Assembly (NCBI GenBank): GCA_027492915.1
Contig: JAPUDW010000327.1
Coordinates: 1 to 64,000 of the forward strand
Length of the DNA stretch: 64,000 bases
Direction: 5' to 3'
From: Bacteroidota bacterium
GTDB lineage: Bacteria; Chloroflexota; Anaerolineae; Aggregatilineales; Phototrophicaceae
Shown: positions 46,698 to 53,759 of the stretch, piece by piece
Layout of the letters: the number at the start of each line of letters is the position of its first letter
Position numbering within the stretch: position 1 is the stretch's first letter
Position numbers and translations under genes: made by a program
Notes under the pieces: generated by a model
Databases searched by the model: none
The model's input: only the letters and a program-made list of their open reading frames with translations
Told to the model about the DNA's origin: nothing

Positions 46698-49574
46698 GCC
46701 TAGAATTTCAGGCTTCAACCGCCATAGACGAATGACACTACCGCGCACACTGCGTTGCACCGTGAGGTTAGTTTTGCCGGGCAGCAGCAAGCCATCTTCT
46801 TTGAGTTGCGTGCCGATAGCAAAGGCGGTAAAGCGGAGCGGCTGGATTTTGTTCACCTCACGTAAAGCGACATCTGGCAGTAAGTAGATGAAGCTCTCAT
46901 CACGGTAGCCTGCGACGACCGCCCCAGGCGTTGGATCACCTTGTGCGCGCAATGATGGTTCGATAACGCATTGCCCACTGCCGATGATCTGCCCCAGAAT
47001 GTTCAAGAACATCTCACTGGCACGTTCCTGACGCAGCGTGCGGACACTCTCGACAATTACATCCTGCCAGCCAGGGAGCAGATAGTCTTCGTCCATCTCA
47101 GATAGAAATCGGGAGAGCATTTGGTAGACCGTTACCAGCACTGCCCAATTCTGGATTACACGTCCGGTATTGGATTGCCCACCCGCTTGTTTTGCAAGCT
47201 TTTCGCGGTAGCCACGCATGTTGTTGCTGAAGCGGTTGGCGATGTCGGTTTTCAGATCACCTTGCTCAAGCTGTTTCGCTATCCACGATGCGAAATGTGC
47301 AGTGAAGCCTGGCAGGTATTCACGTAAACGTTCCGCCTGTGCCAGCGCCTTAGCGCCCGGGTCACGCTTCTCCCAGGGCGGGATTTCCAGTACCAGCATT
47401 CGCGCGACAACCGACATCTCACCCTCGATAGTCGTTTCGCCAGTAGAGAGGATTAGCCCGCGACAGGGTTTCTCATGACGAACCTTCGCCTCACGAGTCA
47501 AACGTCCTCGTCCCATGCCGCGCGAGTAGGATTGCAGAAAACGGGTGAACGTCTTCTCGTCTGCGTAGATGCTCTTGTAGTCATCAACCCAGAACAGACT
47601 GTCTGCCAGTGGATAGCCCAATGTTTCGACGGTGTTGATCGTATCCCCCCATTGTGCAGGCGGTGTATCCCGGCCGAACTGCCCGTAGAAGCTGGTCAGG
47701 AGCGAAGCAATCTCCGACTTGCCACTGCCGGATGTTCCTACCAAATGGACAGCAGGTCGTGGCGCGGCAGGCGGAAAGAAGCGTTGAAGCAAAGGCAGGA
47801 GCGCAAAAGCGATGAGCGATGATGCCATCCGGGGTGGCAGCACCTTTGTGACTGCATCAAAGGCTTGAAGACTCTCTGGCCAGCTAGTCGTCTGCAAGCC
47901 GTAGTCTCGCAATCGTTGGTCGAGTTCAACCGCTGGTGAATCTGTCAGTTTGCCCTTCTCGGTGATGCAGTCCTGCGGTGAAATGTAAACCCACTTTCCA
48001 TCCATTTGCATCCAGCCCATGAAGTTATAGTGACGATGCGTGGGAAACTCGCCAGACAACTGCACAATCGCCGGTACAAGATGCTTGGACATCCCTGCCC
48101 GCACGACGTACTGTGAACCGGCATTCGCTCCAACAAAGCGGCGCAGCGCAATATCATCGACAAATACTTCTCCCGGCACATCCAGCTTCTTTACAGAGTC
48201 ACCGCGCCGGAGTTCAAGGGCTGTCGTGTGGGTTTCCTTGCTATCGTCATCAAGTTGACAGGTCTGGTAGATCACCTTTGCAGTCCAATCTGTGACCGTG
48301 TTTTCTATCGTGCCGCGATAGGTTTCTTTGTGATGGATGATTTTGCCATCGCGCAGCAGATAGCTCTCGGTATCAATGTACCCCTGCTCCCTCTGCTGGA
48401 AGCTAGCACGCTTCTTCTCTTTATAAAGATGATCAATGTCCCCGATTTTCAATCCATCACCGCATAGCACTTTCAGGCGCTGTCGCTCTGCCGCCCACTC
48501 AACAGGATTGAGATGGATACATGCTTCAACTGCGGCGACAATCTGAGCAGTAGTAGGACGTTCTGCTTTCTGATCAACCTGAAACTGTCCTACAAGTTGG
48601 TCAACAATTTGGCGTGCCTGCTGGCTTCTTTCTGCGATAGGCTCACGCGGCGGGCGGCTGTAGGTACTGCGGATGGTCGCCAACGCCTCACGCTCATTGC
48701 ATCCGTCAGCCACGTAGCGTGGGACAAGCTGGGCCTCGGCATCGGATAGGGAATTGCCCGCATCGCGCAGTTGACAGGCAGCGGCGAAAAGTTCCTTGTT
48801 GCGCTGATGTACTGGCGCACCAGCTATCAGATACCCCTCGGTGCGCCGAGGCAACGGATGCTGCCCATTTCCATTCAGGGTGACAACTTTGAGATTACCA
48901 ACTCTGGTTGGCTCGACCGGCTGGCGCAGCCAATCGAATTGGGCAAGTGAATAGCGCCGGGTGGGATCGCCTTCAACAATGCTGACGATGGCACCGTTAC
49001 GTTCAGGCTTGGTATTGATGCTGCCGGGCAGTCGCATGACAGAAGCCACCGACTTGACATAAGCCGGGTCGCCACCCAGGGCGGAAGCCAATCCCCGCAG
49101 CACATCAGCAATGCGGGTACGAGCAGCTTCATCAGTCAGGACAAAGGGTTCATCCAACAGCCAGTAGCTGTGCCAGCCGCCACCACTATCGAGTATGAAT
49201 GAAGGTGCTGGGTCAAACGCCCTTAGTCTCTCCAGCAGGCGGTCTCGTTGGGTGGGATCTTCATCGGCATCTACATCCAACCAGAGGGCCGGGACGAGCG
49301 CAGCGGACTCGGCACTGCCCTTGCTCTCAGAGCGCAGGCAGGGGGCGAAGTAGAGACCAAAGACTTCGCGGTTCAGGGTGTCAGCCTGCTTGAAGCTGGT
49401 CATCAAGCGGCGTTTGTCGCCAACCTTGCTCCACAGGGTCTTGACCTCGCCGGTTTCCGGGTGAATGCAGCGTAGTTCGAGATAGAGATCATCCGGGCAG
49501 CCTTGATAAAGTGCGCTCAGAAAGGCGCGGCGATCCAGCGCCGACAGCTTGTCGGTAGTCAGGTTGTGTGCCAT
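46662..49574 (-). CDS. PrimPol-type DNA primase fused to a P-loop helicase
   Basis: 970 residues, probably the replication initiator of the inner element. The N-terminal archaeo-eukaryotic primase domain has LWLDVDAD (acidic residues Asp100 and Asp102), then SFILDSGGGWHSYWLLDE with His135, and VMRLPGSINTKP. A linker region follows. The C-terminal ATPase has VHLVGTSGSGKSEI (Walker A, about residue 611) and SLFWVDDYKSIYADE (Walker B). The last residues are GCETCEGCEDEN, a Cys/Glu repeat matching the DNA repeats behind the gene. ATG 49574 has AAAGGAA upstream. It is the last gene of the leftward relaxase operon. Confidence 0.88.
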   Translation of the reverse strand: MAHNLTTDKLSALDRRAFLSALYQGCPDDLYLELRCIHPETGEVKTLWSKVGDKRRLMTSFKQADTLNREVFGLYFAPCLRSESKGSAESAALVPALWLDVDADEDPTQRDRLLERLRAFDPAPSFILDSGGGWHSYWLLDEPFVLTDEAARTRIADVLRGLASALGGDPAYVKSVASVMRLPGSINTKPERNGAIVSIVEGDPTRRYSLAQFDWLRQPVEPTRVGNLKVVTLNGNGQHPLPRRTEGYLIAGAPVHQRNKELFAAACQLRDAGNSLSDAEAQLVPRYVADGCNEREALATIRSTYSRPPREPIAERSQQARQIVDQLVGQFQVDQKAERPTTAQIVAAVEACIHLNPVEWAAERQRLKVLCGDGLKIGDIDHLYKEKKRASFQQREQGYIDTESYLLRDGKIIHHKETYRGTIENTVTDWTAKVIYQTCQLDDDSKETHTTALELRRGDSVKKLDVPGEVFVDDIALRRFVGANAGSQYVVRAGMSKHLVPAIVQLSGEFPTHRHYNFMGWMQMDGKWVYISPQDCITEKGKLTDSPAVELDQRLRDYGLQTTSWPESLQAFDAVTKVLPPRMASSLIAFALLPLLQRFFPPAAPRPAVHLVGTSGSGKSEIASLLTSFYGQFGRDTPPAQWGDTINTVETLGYPLADSLFWVDDYKSIYADEKTFTRFLQSYSRGMGRGRLTREAKVRHEKPCRGLILSTGETTIEGEMSVVARMLVLEIPPWEKRDPGAKALAQAERLREYLPGFTAHFASWIAKQLEQGDLKTDIANRFSNNMRGYREKLAKQAGGQSNTGRVIQNWAVLVTVYQMLSRFLSEMDEDYLLPGWQDVIVESVRTLRQERASEMFLNILGQIIGSGQCVIEPSLRAQGDPTPGAVVAGYRDESFIYLLPDVALREVNKIQPLRFTAFAIGTQLKEDGLLLPGKTNLTVQRSVRGSVIRLWRLKPEILGCETCEGCEDEN

Positions 49575-49655
49575 ACTCTTGCTATTCCTTTTGTATGCAG
49601 GGGCAGGACGCGCTATCGGTCGCCAAACTTCCAGTGCGTCCCGTCCCTGTATGCT

Positions 49656-50654
49656 TTACAAGTCGATTTCCATCGCTGGCTGGTCCGGTTCCAAATCCTC
49701 CAGCAAGGCCGAACGTTCCGCTGGTGTCATCTTCCCCAGCACCCCGGCCAACTGCTTCAGCTGCTCCAGGTCACCTTTCATCCCAATTCCCAGAACTTGT
49801 GCCAGTTGCTCGGCCTCTTCGTGAGTTAGACCACTCAACAGCGGACGGAACTGAACGGTGACAGACTCCTCGTCGTCATCGGTCGGCGTGGCATAAGGTC
49901 GATAGAAGCCCAGGCTGGTAGTCGTTTCGCTGGTGCGGCGCAAGCCACACCAGACCGGCCACTCTCGGTCATCCTTATCAATCGTCCATCCATGCGGGTC
50001 TCCGTCGGTGATCGCTATCTGCTGCTCACGGATGTCTGCTAACTGGTCATGGCGTGTTTCCCATTCCGGCCCGACATAACGATCCATGAGCGCGACCATC
50101 TGGCCTTCTGTCGCCCGATGCAGCATCTCGATGTGGTCGACCTTGCGATTGCGGCTGAAGAAGAGCGGCACCCGGCAGCTATGTTCCTCACTGTAGACCG
50201 TGCCGGGCAGGACAGTGTGAGTATGCGGGTTGTGCAATCCCGGTGCCTCTAGATCGTTGGTCAAACGATGATGCAGCACTGTTGAAAACTCGATACCTGT
50301 GTCCAGTCCCCGGCGGTCGAAGAAGTCCTCGATGACTCCCTCGGTCAGTTCCCACATAAACGCCTCCCGATCTTCCGGCGCGACCATCGCTATCAGGTCA
50401 GGATTAGGATTTGTGACCAGGCTGAAGGCCAGCACATGCTCACTTTTCAGGGCGTCGCAGCGAGCGGCAATCTCGGCGACCGATCCGCCCATGCCGTGAT
50501 CCCGCCAACGATCCTTCCCGGCTGCGTGGCGAGCAGCCTCATCCCGGCTCTCCCTGTACGTCAGGTAGTGCAAAAGATTCTTCGACTGCTTTGCGCCATC
50601 AGCGGACGGCTTCTTGTATTGCACATTGGCGACACACATCTGCTTGTGATCCAT
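49656..50654 (-). CDS. Relaxase-like mobilisation protein of the inner element
   Basis: 332 residues. The N-terminal LLHYLTYRES and the later GLHNPHTHTVLPGT (His141, His144, His146) form the three-histidine metal centre pattern of single-strand DNA relaxases. The candidate catalytic Tyr is among Tyr30 and Tyr33. The C-terminal part is acidic and helical (LEQLKQLAGVLGKMTPAE). It is clearly related to the gene at the right edge of the window (63358-64000), which shares the LVTNPNPDLIAMV / VISPAPDLMALV and THTVLPGT / THVVLPGT blocks. AGGAGGG lies 12 bases before ATG 50654. It nicks oriT to start transfer; the MOB class is not assigned. Confidence 0.8.
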   Translation of the reverse strand: MDHKQMCVANVQYKKPSADGAKQSKNLLHYLTYRESRDEAARHAAGKDRWRDHGMGGSVAEIAARCDALKSEHVLAFSLVTNPNPDLIAMVAPEDREAFMWELTEGVIEDFFDRRGLDTGIEFSTVLHHRLTNDLEAPGLHNPHTHTVLPGTVYSEEHSCRVPLFFSRNRKVDHIEMLHRATEGQMVALMDRYVGPEWETRHDQLADIREQQIAITDGDPHGWTIDKDDREWPVWCGLRRTSETTTSLGFYRPYATPTDDDEESVTVQFRPLLSGLTHEEAEQLAQVLGIGMKGDLEQLKQLAGVLGKMTPAERSALLEDLEPDQPAMEIDL

Positions 50655-50658
50655 GCCG

Positions 50659-50967
50659 TTACTGTCCCTCCTGGCGGCGGCGAATGCTGTTCACAAAGTC
50701 GTTGAACTGCCCCGTCAGCGCGTCCAGCTTGACCTCGATCCCATCCACCTTGCGCTCAATACCTTTGGCGATGGCTCGCCTCGATCCGGGCAGGTCATCC
50801 TGCGAGGCCAGGTAGTAGTTGACGGCATCGCGCAGCAGGTCGTTCTTACTGACGAAGCGACCGGCACGAGCGCGAAGGTTGCGGAGTTCCTCCAACCGCC
50901 GCATTTGCTCGGGGGTCAGATTGACGGTCATGCGTTCGCTGTAAGCATTGGGTGTGCGTCGTTTCAT
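50659..50967 (-). CDS. Ribbon-helix-helix protein, MobC-like relaxosome accessory
   Basis: 102 residues. The beginning RMTVNLTPEQMRRLEELRNL is a typical RHH strand followed by a helix, and FVSKNDLLRDAVNYYL is the second helix. The C-terminal part is a helix (IERKVDGIEVKLDALTGQFN) that could pair with another chain. GGGAG lies 8 bases before ATG 50967, whose first bases overlap the stop of the HU-like gene. It precedes the relaxase by four bases, so it is likely the DNA-binding helper that places the relaxase on oriT. Confidence 0.75.
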   Translation of the reverse strand: MKRRTPNAYSERMTVNLTPEQMRRLEELRNLRARAGRFVSKNDLLRDAVNYYLASQDDLPGSRRAIAKGIERKVDGIEVKLDALTGQFNDFVNSIRRRQEGQ

Positions 50968-51254
50968 TCGGTTGCTCCCTTCCCTATCCCCAGAACGGCT
51001 TGCTTCAATTTGGCAGTGGGTCGGAAGCGCAGATACAGGCGCTTGAGCCGTCGCCGTCCGACAAATCCGCCTGCCTCCATCTGCTGCACTTCCACCACCA
51101 GCTTGCCCAGGTCGCCCAGGGTGATTGAGCCTTCAGGTAGACTGAGGTCTGCCAGCCAGAGTTCATGCTGAACGGCCAGCACCTCGGTGATGTCGCGACG
51201 TTTGAGGCGCGGCAGCCGCCTCGCAATTTCACGGACGAGTTGACAGTGATTCAT
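50964..51254 (-). CDS. HU/IHF-like DNA-bending protein of the inner element
   Basis: 96 residues from ATG 51254 (GGAGG nine bases upstream). The sequence has the HU order: QLVREIARRLPRLKRRDITE (first helices), then GSITLGDLGKLVVEVQQMEA (strands), a short arm with the basic VGRRRLKRLYLRF, and a closing helix. It matches the layout of the outer element's HU-like gene at 60887. Such proteins bend DNA in relaxosomes. The upstream DNA (51255-51570) holds the hairpins suspected to be oriT. Confidence 0.7.
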   Translation of the reverse strand: MNHCQLVREIARRLPRLKRRDITEVLAVQHELWLADLSLPEGSITLGDLGKLVVEVQQMEAGGFVGRRRLKRLYLRFRPTAKLKQAVLGIGKGATE

Positions 51255-51299
51255 GTGTGTAAGCCTCCGTATACTGACTGGTGCATGGGTTCTTCGCAC

Positions 51300-51500
51300 C
51301 CCGGTACCGGGTGCGGTCAGTGGGTGCGGCTCACCGCATCCACTGACGCGGCGTGTGCCTCACACCGCCGCCTCGGTGCCAGCGCCGCAGGCCGCTGCAC
51401 CGCAGCCCTCCGGCGCATGAGGAGCCAGCGATTTAGCTGGCCTGCGCGGGGGTGGAATGAGTTACTCATCCAGAGTGAGGGTGTTCCACCCCACCCCCGC
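51300..51500. other. Hairpin-rich non-coding region, candidate oriT
   Basis: The stretch 51255-51570 carries no credible gene. It has GTCAGTGGGTGCGG pairing with CCGCATCCACTGAC (51316-51347, 14 pairs, 4-base loop), GCCAG/CTGGC at about 51424-51442, and GCGCGGGGGTG with CACCCCCGCGC (about 51448-51500). It lies directly before the HU-like, RHH and relaxase genes, the usual place for an origin of transfer. Confidence 0.5.
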
Positions 51501-51570
51501 GCGTGGTTGCCGCGCCCCGACGCGGCAACCGGGCGGCTCTGCCGCCCCTCTGCTCTACGTATGACGGACA

Positions 51571-51960
51571 TCACCAGCCCCGATCCTGAATGCGCTTCGA
51601 CCGGCGCTCGCTCTCGTTGTCTGCCATGCCTGTAGCCCATGCGGGAGCTTGTACTGCAGGAGTAAGTTGCACTGTCGGACGAGCAGCTAACTCATGCAGG
51701 TAACTCTCCAACCAGGCAGGCATGTCGGACAAGGCTTGTCGTATCCAGGCGGTGTCATGCTGCAACACGCTCAGTTCCGGGATGCTCAGGCGTTTGGCGG
51801 GCCTCATGCCCAGCCCCAATCGCTCCCGGATTAGGTCGCGCAGCGCCTCACTGCGCTCGCCTTCGGTGCAGCCTTCCCACCAATCCAGGATGTCAGCGTC
51901 GCTATCGTAGTAGGCTTTGAACGAGATCATCTTGTAACCGCGTCTCGGCTTCTTCGGCAT
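51571..51960 (-). CDS. ParR-like centromere-binding protein
   Basis: 129 residues. The N-terminal ISFKAYYDSDADILDWWEGC and RSEALRDLIRERLGLG show a strand-helix-helix arrangement like the RHH domain of ParR/StbB. A less conserved, Pro/Ala-rich C-terminal part of the kind that contacts the filament follows. It is encoded right after the actin-like ATPase gene in the same direction (79-bp gap), as in parMR operons. AGGAGGG lies five bases before ATG 51960. The gene just upstream makes the assignment likely though the similarity itself is weak. Confidence 0.6.
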   Translation of the reverse strand: MPKKPRRGYKMISFKAYYDSDADILDWWEGCTEGERSEALRDLIRERLGLGMRPAKRLSIPELSVLQHDTAWIRQALSDMPAWLESYLHELAARPTVQLTPAVQAPAWATGMADNESERRSKRIQDRGW

Positions 51961-52039
51961 GGTTCCCTCCTTCCCTCAAGAAACTGGTCGGACGTGTCAG
52001 GACGAATGGTTGGACGTGTCCAACCCGGCTCTGTCAGCT

Positions 52040-53116
52040 TCACTTGCTCCTCCCCATGAAATTGGCGTAGTACAGGTAGCCACGAGCGTTTGCCATCTGC
52101 GCCTGCGGCACCAGTTTGGTCTGCGGATAGGCTCGATAGACTTCCTCATAAACCAACTCGGCTCCGCCGCCCGACAGGTAAATCACATCGACGGTGGTGC
52201 CGCGTTGCCACTTCTCGCTCATCAGGTTCAGGGTCGCACTGCGAAGTGGTTGTAAGGCTTCTTCGACCTCGCCTCGGTAATCGATGGTCTTGCCATGCGC
52301 GGTGAACATGCCCGTCTTGAGGACGCTCTCGACGATCTTGTGGGGAATCTTCTCGCGGTAGTCGCGCTCCAGCATGGCGGCAATGCGCTCCTGAGCGGTG
52401 TAGACTCCACTCTCGACCGAGCCGCTTTCGGCATCGACGTAGTCACCATCGTCATCCAGCACCAGATCGACAGTGTACGTCCCGACATCACACACGCCCG
52501 TTCGCATCCAGGTGTGGTAGACATTGATCTCCCCGGCGGGGGTCAGCATCATGGCGTAGGCACTACCATAGGGCTGCGGCATGACCATGACCTCGGTGAT
52601 ATTCACTACGAAGTCCGCCGCGTCGGTCTGGATACGATGCTGCCCAACCAGCCCGGCTTTGAACTCCCCGGCATCGCGCATGTAATCGACCGGCAACCCC
52701 GACGCCAGGCGCAAATGCACGACATCGCCATTGCCAACGCTGCCTCCGAGCAGCTTGCCCAATGCCGCTTTTGCCAATCGCAGCCGGAAGGCATTGCCCA
52801 TCGTTGCCTCGTTGGCCGTGCGTCCCCGCAGCCGCAGGATTTCGCCCGCCGGGAGTTGATTGAGTGCCAGATCGCCGACGAACCAGTGACCCTCCTCATC
52901 GATGAGCTGATCCCCCGGATAGCGGCTCGCCAGCGTCTCGGCCTGGAACTTGATCTCGCGGGCATGACCCGACACCGATGGGAAGCTAATCTCCGCCGTA
53001 TCGGTGACCGCCTTGACCACCCCGTAGCCGACATCCAACCCCACCGTCAGCACATTCATGGACGGCATGCCGCCTCCGCCTGCCATCCCCACTACACCTG
53101 TCTTTCGCTTGTTCAT
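52040..53116 (-). CDS. parM: ParM/StbA-like actin-family ATPase
   Basis: 358 residues, filament-forming plasmid segregation ATPase. Phosphate 1 motif: LTVGLDVGYGVVKAVTD. Connect/phosphate 2 region: CDVGTYTVDLVLDDDGDY. Adenosine motif: VIYLSGGGAELVYEEV. The LASGLPVDYMRDAGEFKAGL segment is typical for the ParM/Alp branch. The start ATG 53116 has GGAG eight bases upstream; the longer frame from 53170 runs into the recombinase tail region. It pairs with the ParR-like gene. It lies at the right end of the inner element and would stabilise the excised circle. Confidence 0.85.
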   Translation of the reverse strand: MNKRKTGVVGMAGGGGMPSMNVLTVGLDVGYGVVKAVTDTAEISFPSVSGHAREIKFQAETLASRYPGDQLIDEEGHWFVGDLALNQLPAGEILRLRGRTANEATMGNAFRLRLAKAALGKLLGGSVGNGDVVHLRLASGLPVDYMRDAGEFKAGLVGQHRIQTDAADFVVNITEVMVMPQPYGSAYAMMLTPAGEINVYHTWMRTGVCDVGTYTVDLVLDDDGDYVDAESGSVESGVYTAQERIAAMLERDYREKIPHKIVESVLKTGMFTAHGKTIDYRGEVEEALQPLRSATLNLMSEKWQRGTTVDVIYLSGGGAELVYEEVYRAYPQTKLVPQAQMANARGYLYYANFMGRSK

Positions 53117-53166
53117 CTCACTGCTCCTTTCCTGAGCAACACAAAATCGAGCCAGGGACACCCGCC

Positions 53167-53312
53167 TCAAGAACGGGGTTTGGCTCGTTTACGACCTCGG
53201 TTTTCGGTTTCCGATGGGGACTTGGGGAGATACCGCTCGACGGCGCGGGCTACCTCGGCCAGATCGAACGGCGCGGCTGCCGCAACTTGTTGGTCAGTTA
53301 CAACTCCACCAA
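53167..53312 (-). pseudogene. Displaced 3' end of the inner serine recombinase gene
   Basis: Read on the minus strand from the junction, in the recombinase frame, it gives VGGVVTDQQVAAAA, PFDLAEVARAVERYLPK and SPSETENRGRKRAKPRS, then TGA (53169-53167). The helix and Lys/Arg-rich tail look like a natural protein end, unlike the antisense virB4 now attached. Joined to codon 27869-27867 the recombinase would have about 717 residues from ATG 29873. Confidence 0.65.
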
Positions 53313-53330
53313 CAGATGAGCGTCATGCTG
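53296..53330. other. Right junction of the inner element (attR candidate)
   Basis: Element sequence AGTTACAACTCCACCAACAG ends at 53315, and virB4 codons resume with ATGAGCGTCATG at 53316. CAG (53313-53315) is shared with the left junction. AGTTA is the partner of ATAACT at the left end. Confidence 0.65.
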
Positions 53331-53567
53331 GAGGGCAAAGCCCGCCTAGTATTTGAGAATAGTCCCATCCGGGTGATCTTCTCGCAGCGGCAGGGCATGA
53401 ATGTCTTCCACGAAGATGCCGCCTTCCAGCATCTCAACCAGCAGCACCGCGACATCATCGCCGCCTTACCACGCTTTCACTACGTCCTCGATATCCAAGA
53501 TGAAGGCTTGTGGTACCTCTACAACCGTCCCACCGTCGGCGAACTCGCCCGTTTCAGGAGTACCTAA
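53316..53567 (+). pseudogene. VirB4-like ATPase, 3' part, separated by the inner element
   Basis: 83 codons in the virB4 frame. MSVMLEGKARLVFENSPIRV matches the family block after the post-Walker-B Gln (L-x-x-x-EAR-x-x-x-ENS). The end, LPRFHYVLDIQDEGLWYLYN, is the usual VirB4 closing segment. An upstream frame (from 53214) is element DNA, not virB4. It is followed after three bases by the next outer-operon gene, showing that this piece is in its ancestral place. Confidence 0.85.
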
Positions 53568-53570
53568 ACC

Positions 53571-53759
53571 ATGTCCAAAAAACAATCCAATGCTCCGCCG
53601 TGGCAGGCGATTGAAGAACAAGCCTACCACGCTTACCGCGAGTGGCCGATCTGGCTCGTCCTGCGCGAACGCGAACTGGCCGCGCATCTCAGCTTACACA
53701 AATCCCCTGAAAAAGCAGAACCGACAGCCAAGCCGGTTCGGAAGGAGAAACCGTCATGA
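53571..53759 (+). CDS. Small hypothetical protein of the outer operon
   Basis: 62 residues, hydrophilic, with an aromatic helix (AYHAYREWPIWLVLRERELA) and a Lys/Pro-rich tail. It starts three bases after the virB4 stop and overlaps the topA start (ATGA), so it is part of the outer transfer operon. No family is recognised. Confidence 0.65.
   Translation: MSKKQSNAPPWQAIEEQAYHAYREWPIWLVLRERELAAHLSLHKSPEKAEPTAKPVRKEKPS

Larger units (their letters stand above)
27866..53315. mobile_element. Inner integrated element of about 25.4 kb, inserted in virB4
   Basis: Boundaries are deduced from the two halves of virB4. Both ends show an in-frame CAG codon (27866-27868 and 53313-53315), the likely shared core. 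Inside are a large serine recombinase at the left end, a relaxase, RHH and HU-like accessory proteins, a PrimPol-helicase, ParM/ParR, an IS3 remnant and a giant surface protein. There is no secretion ATPase or coupling protein, so it is a mobilisable rather than self-transmissible element. Most of its genes run on the minus strand, against the plus-strand outer operon on either side. Confidence 0.85.

Noticed and set aside
51317-51640. Minus-strand frame of 107 codons in the hairpin region
   Set aside because: It overlaps the ParR-like gene end, runs through several inverted repeats, is Arg/Ala-rich and has no ribosome site.
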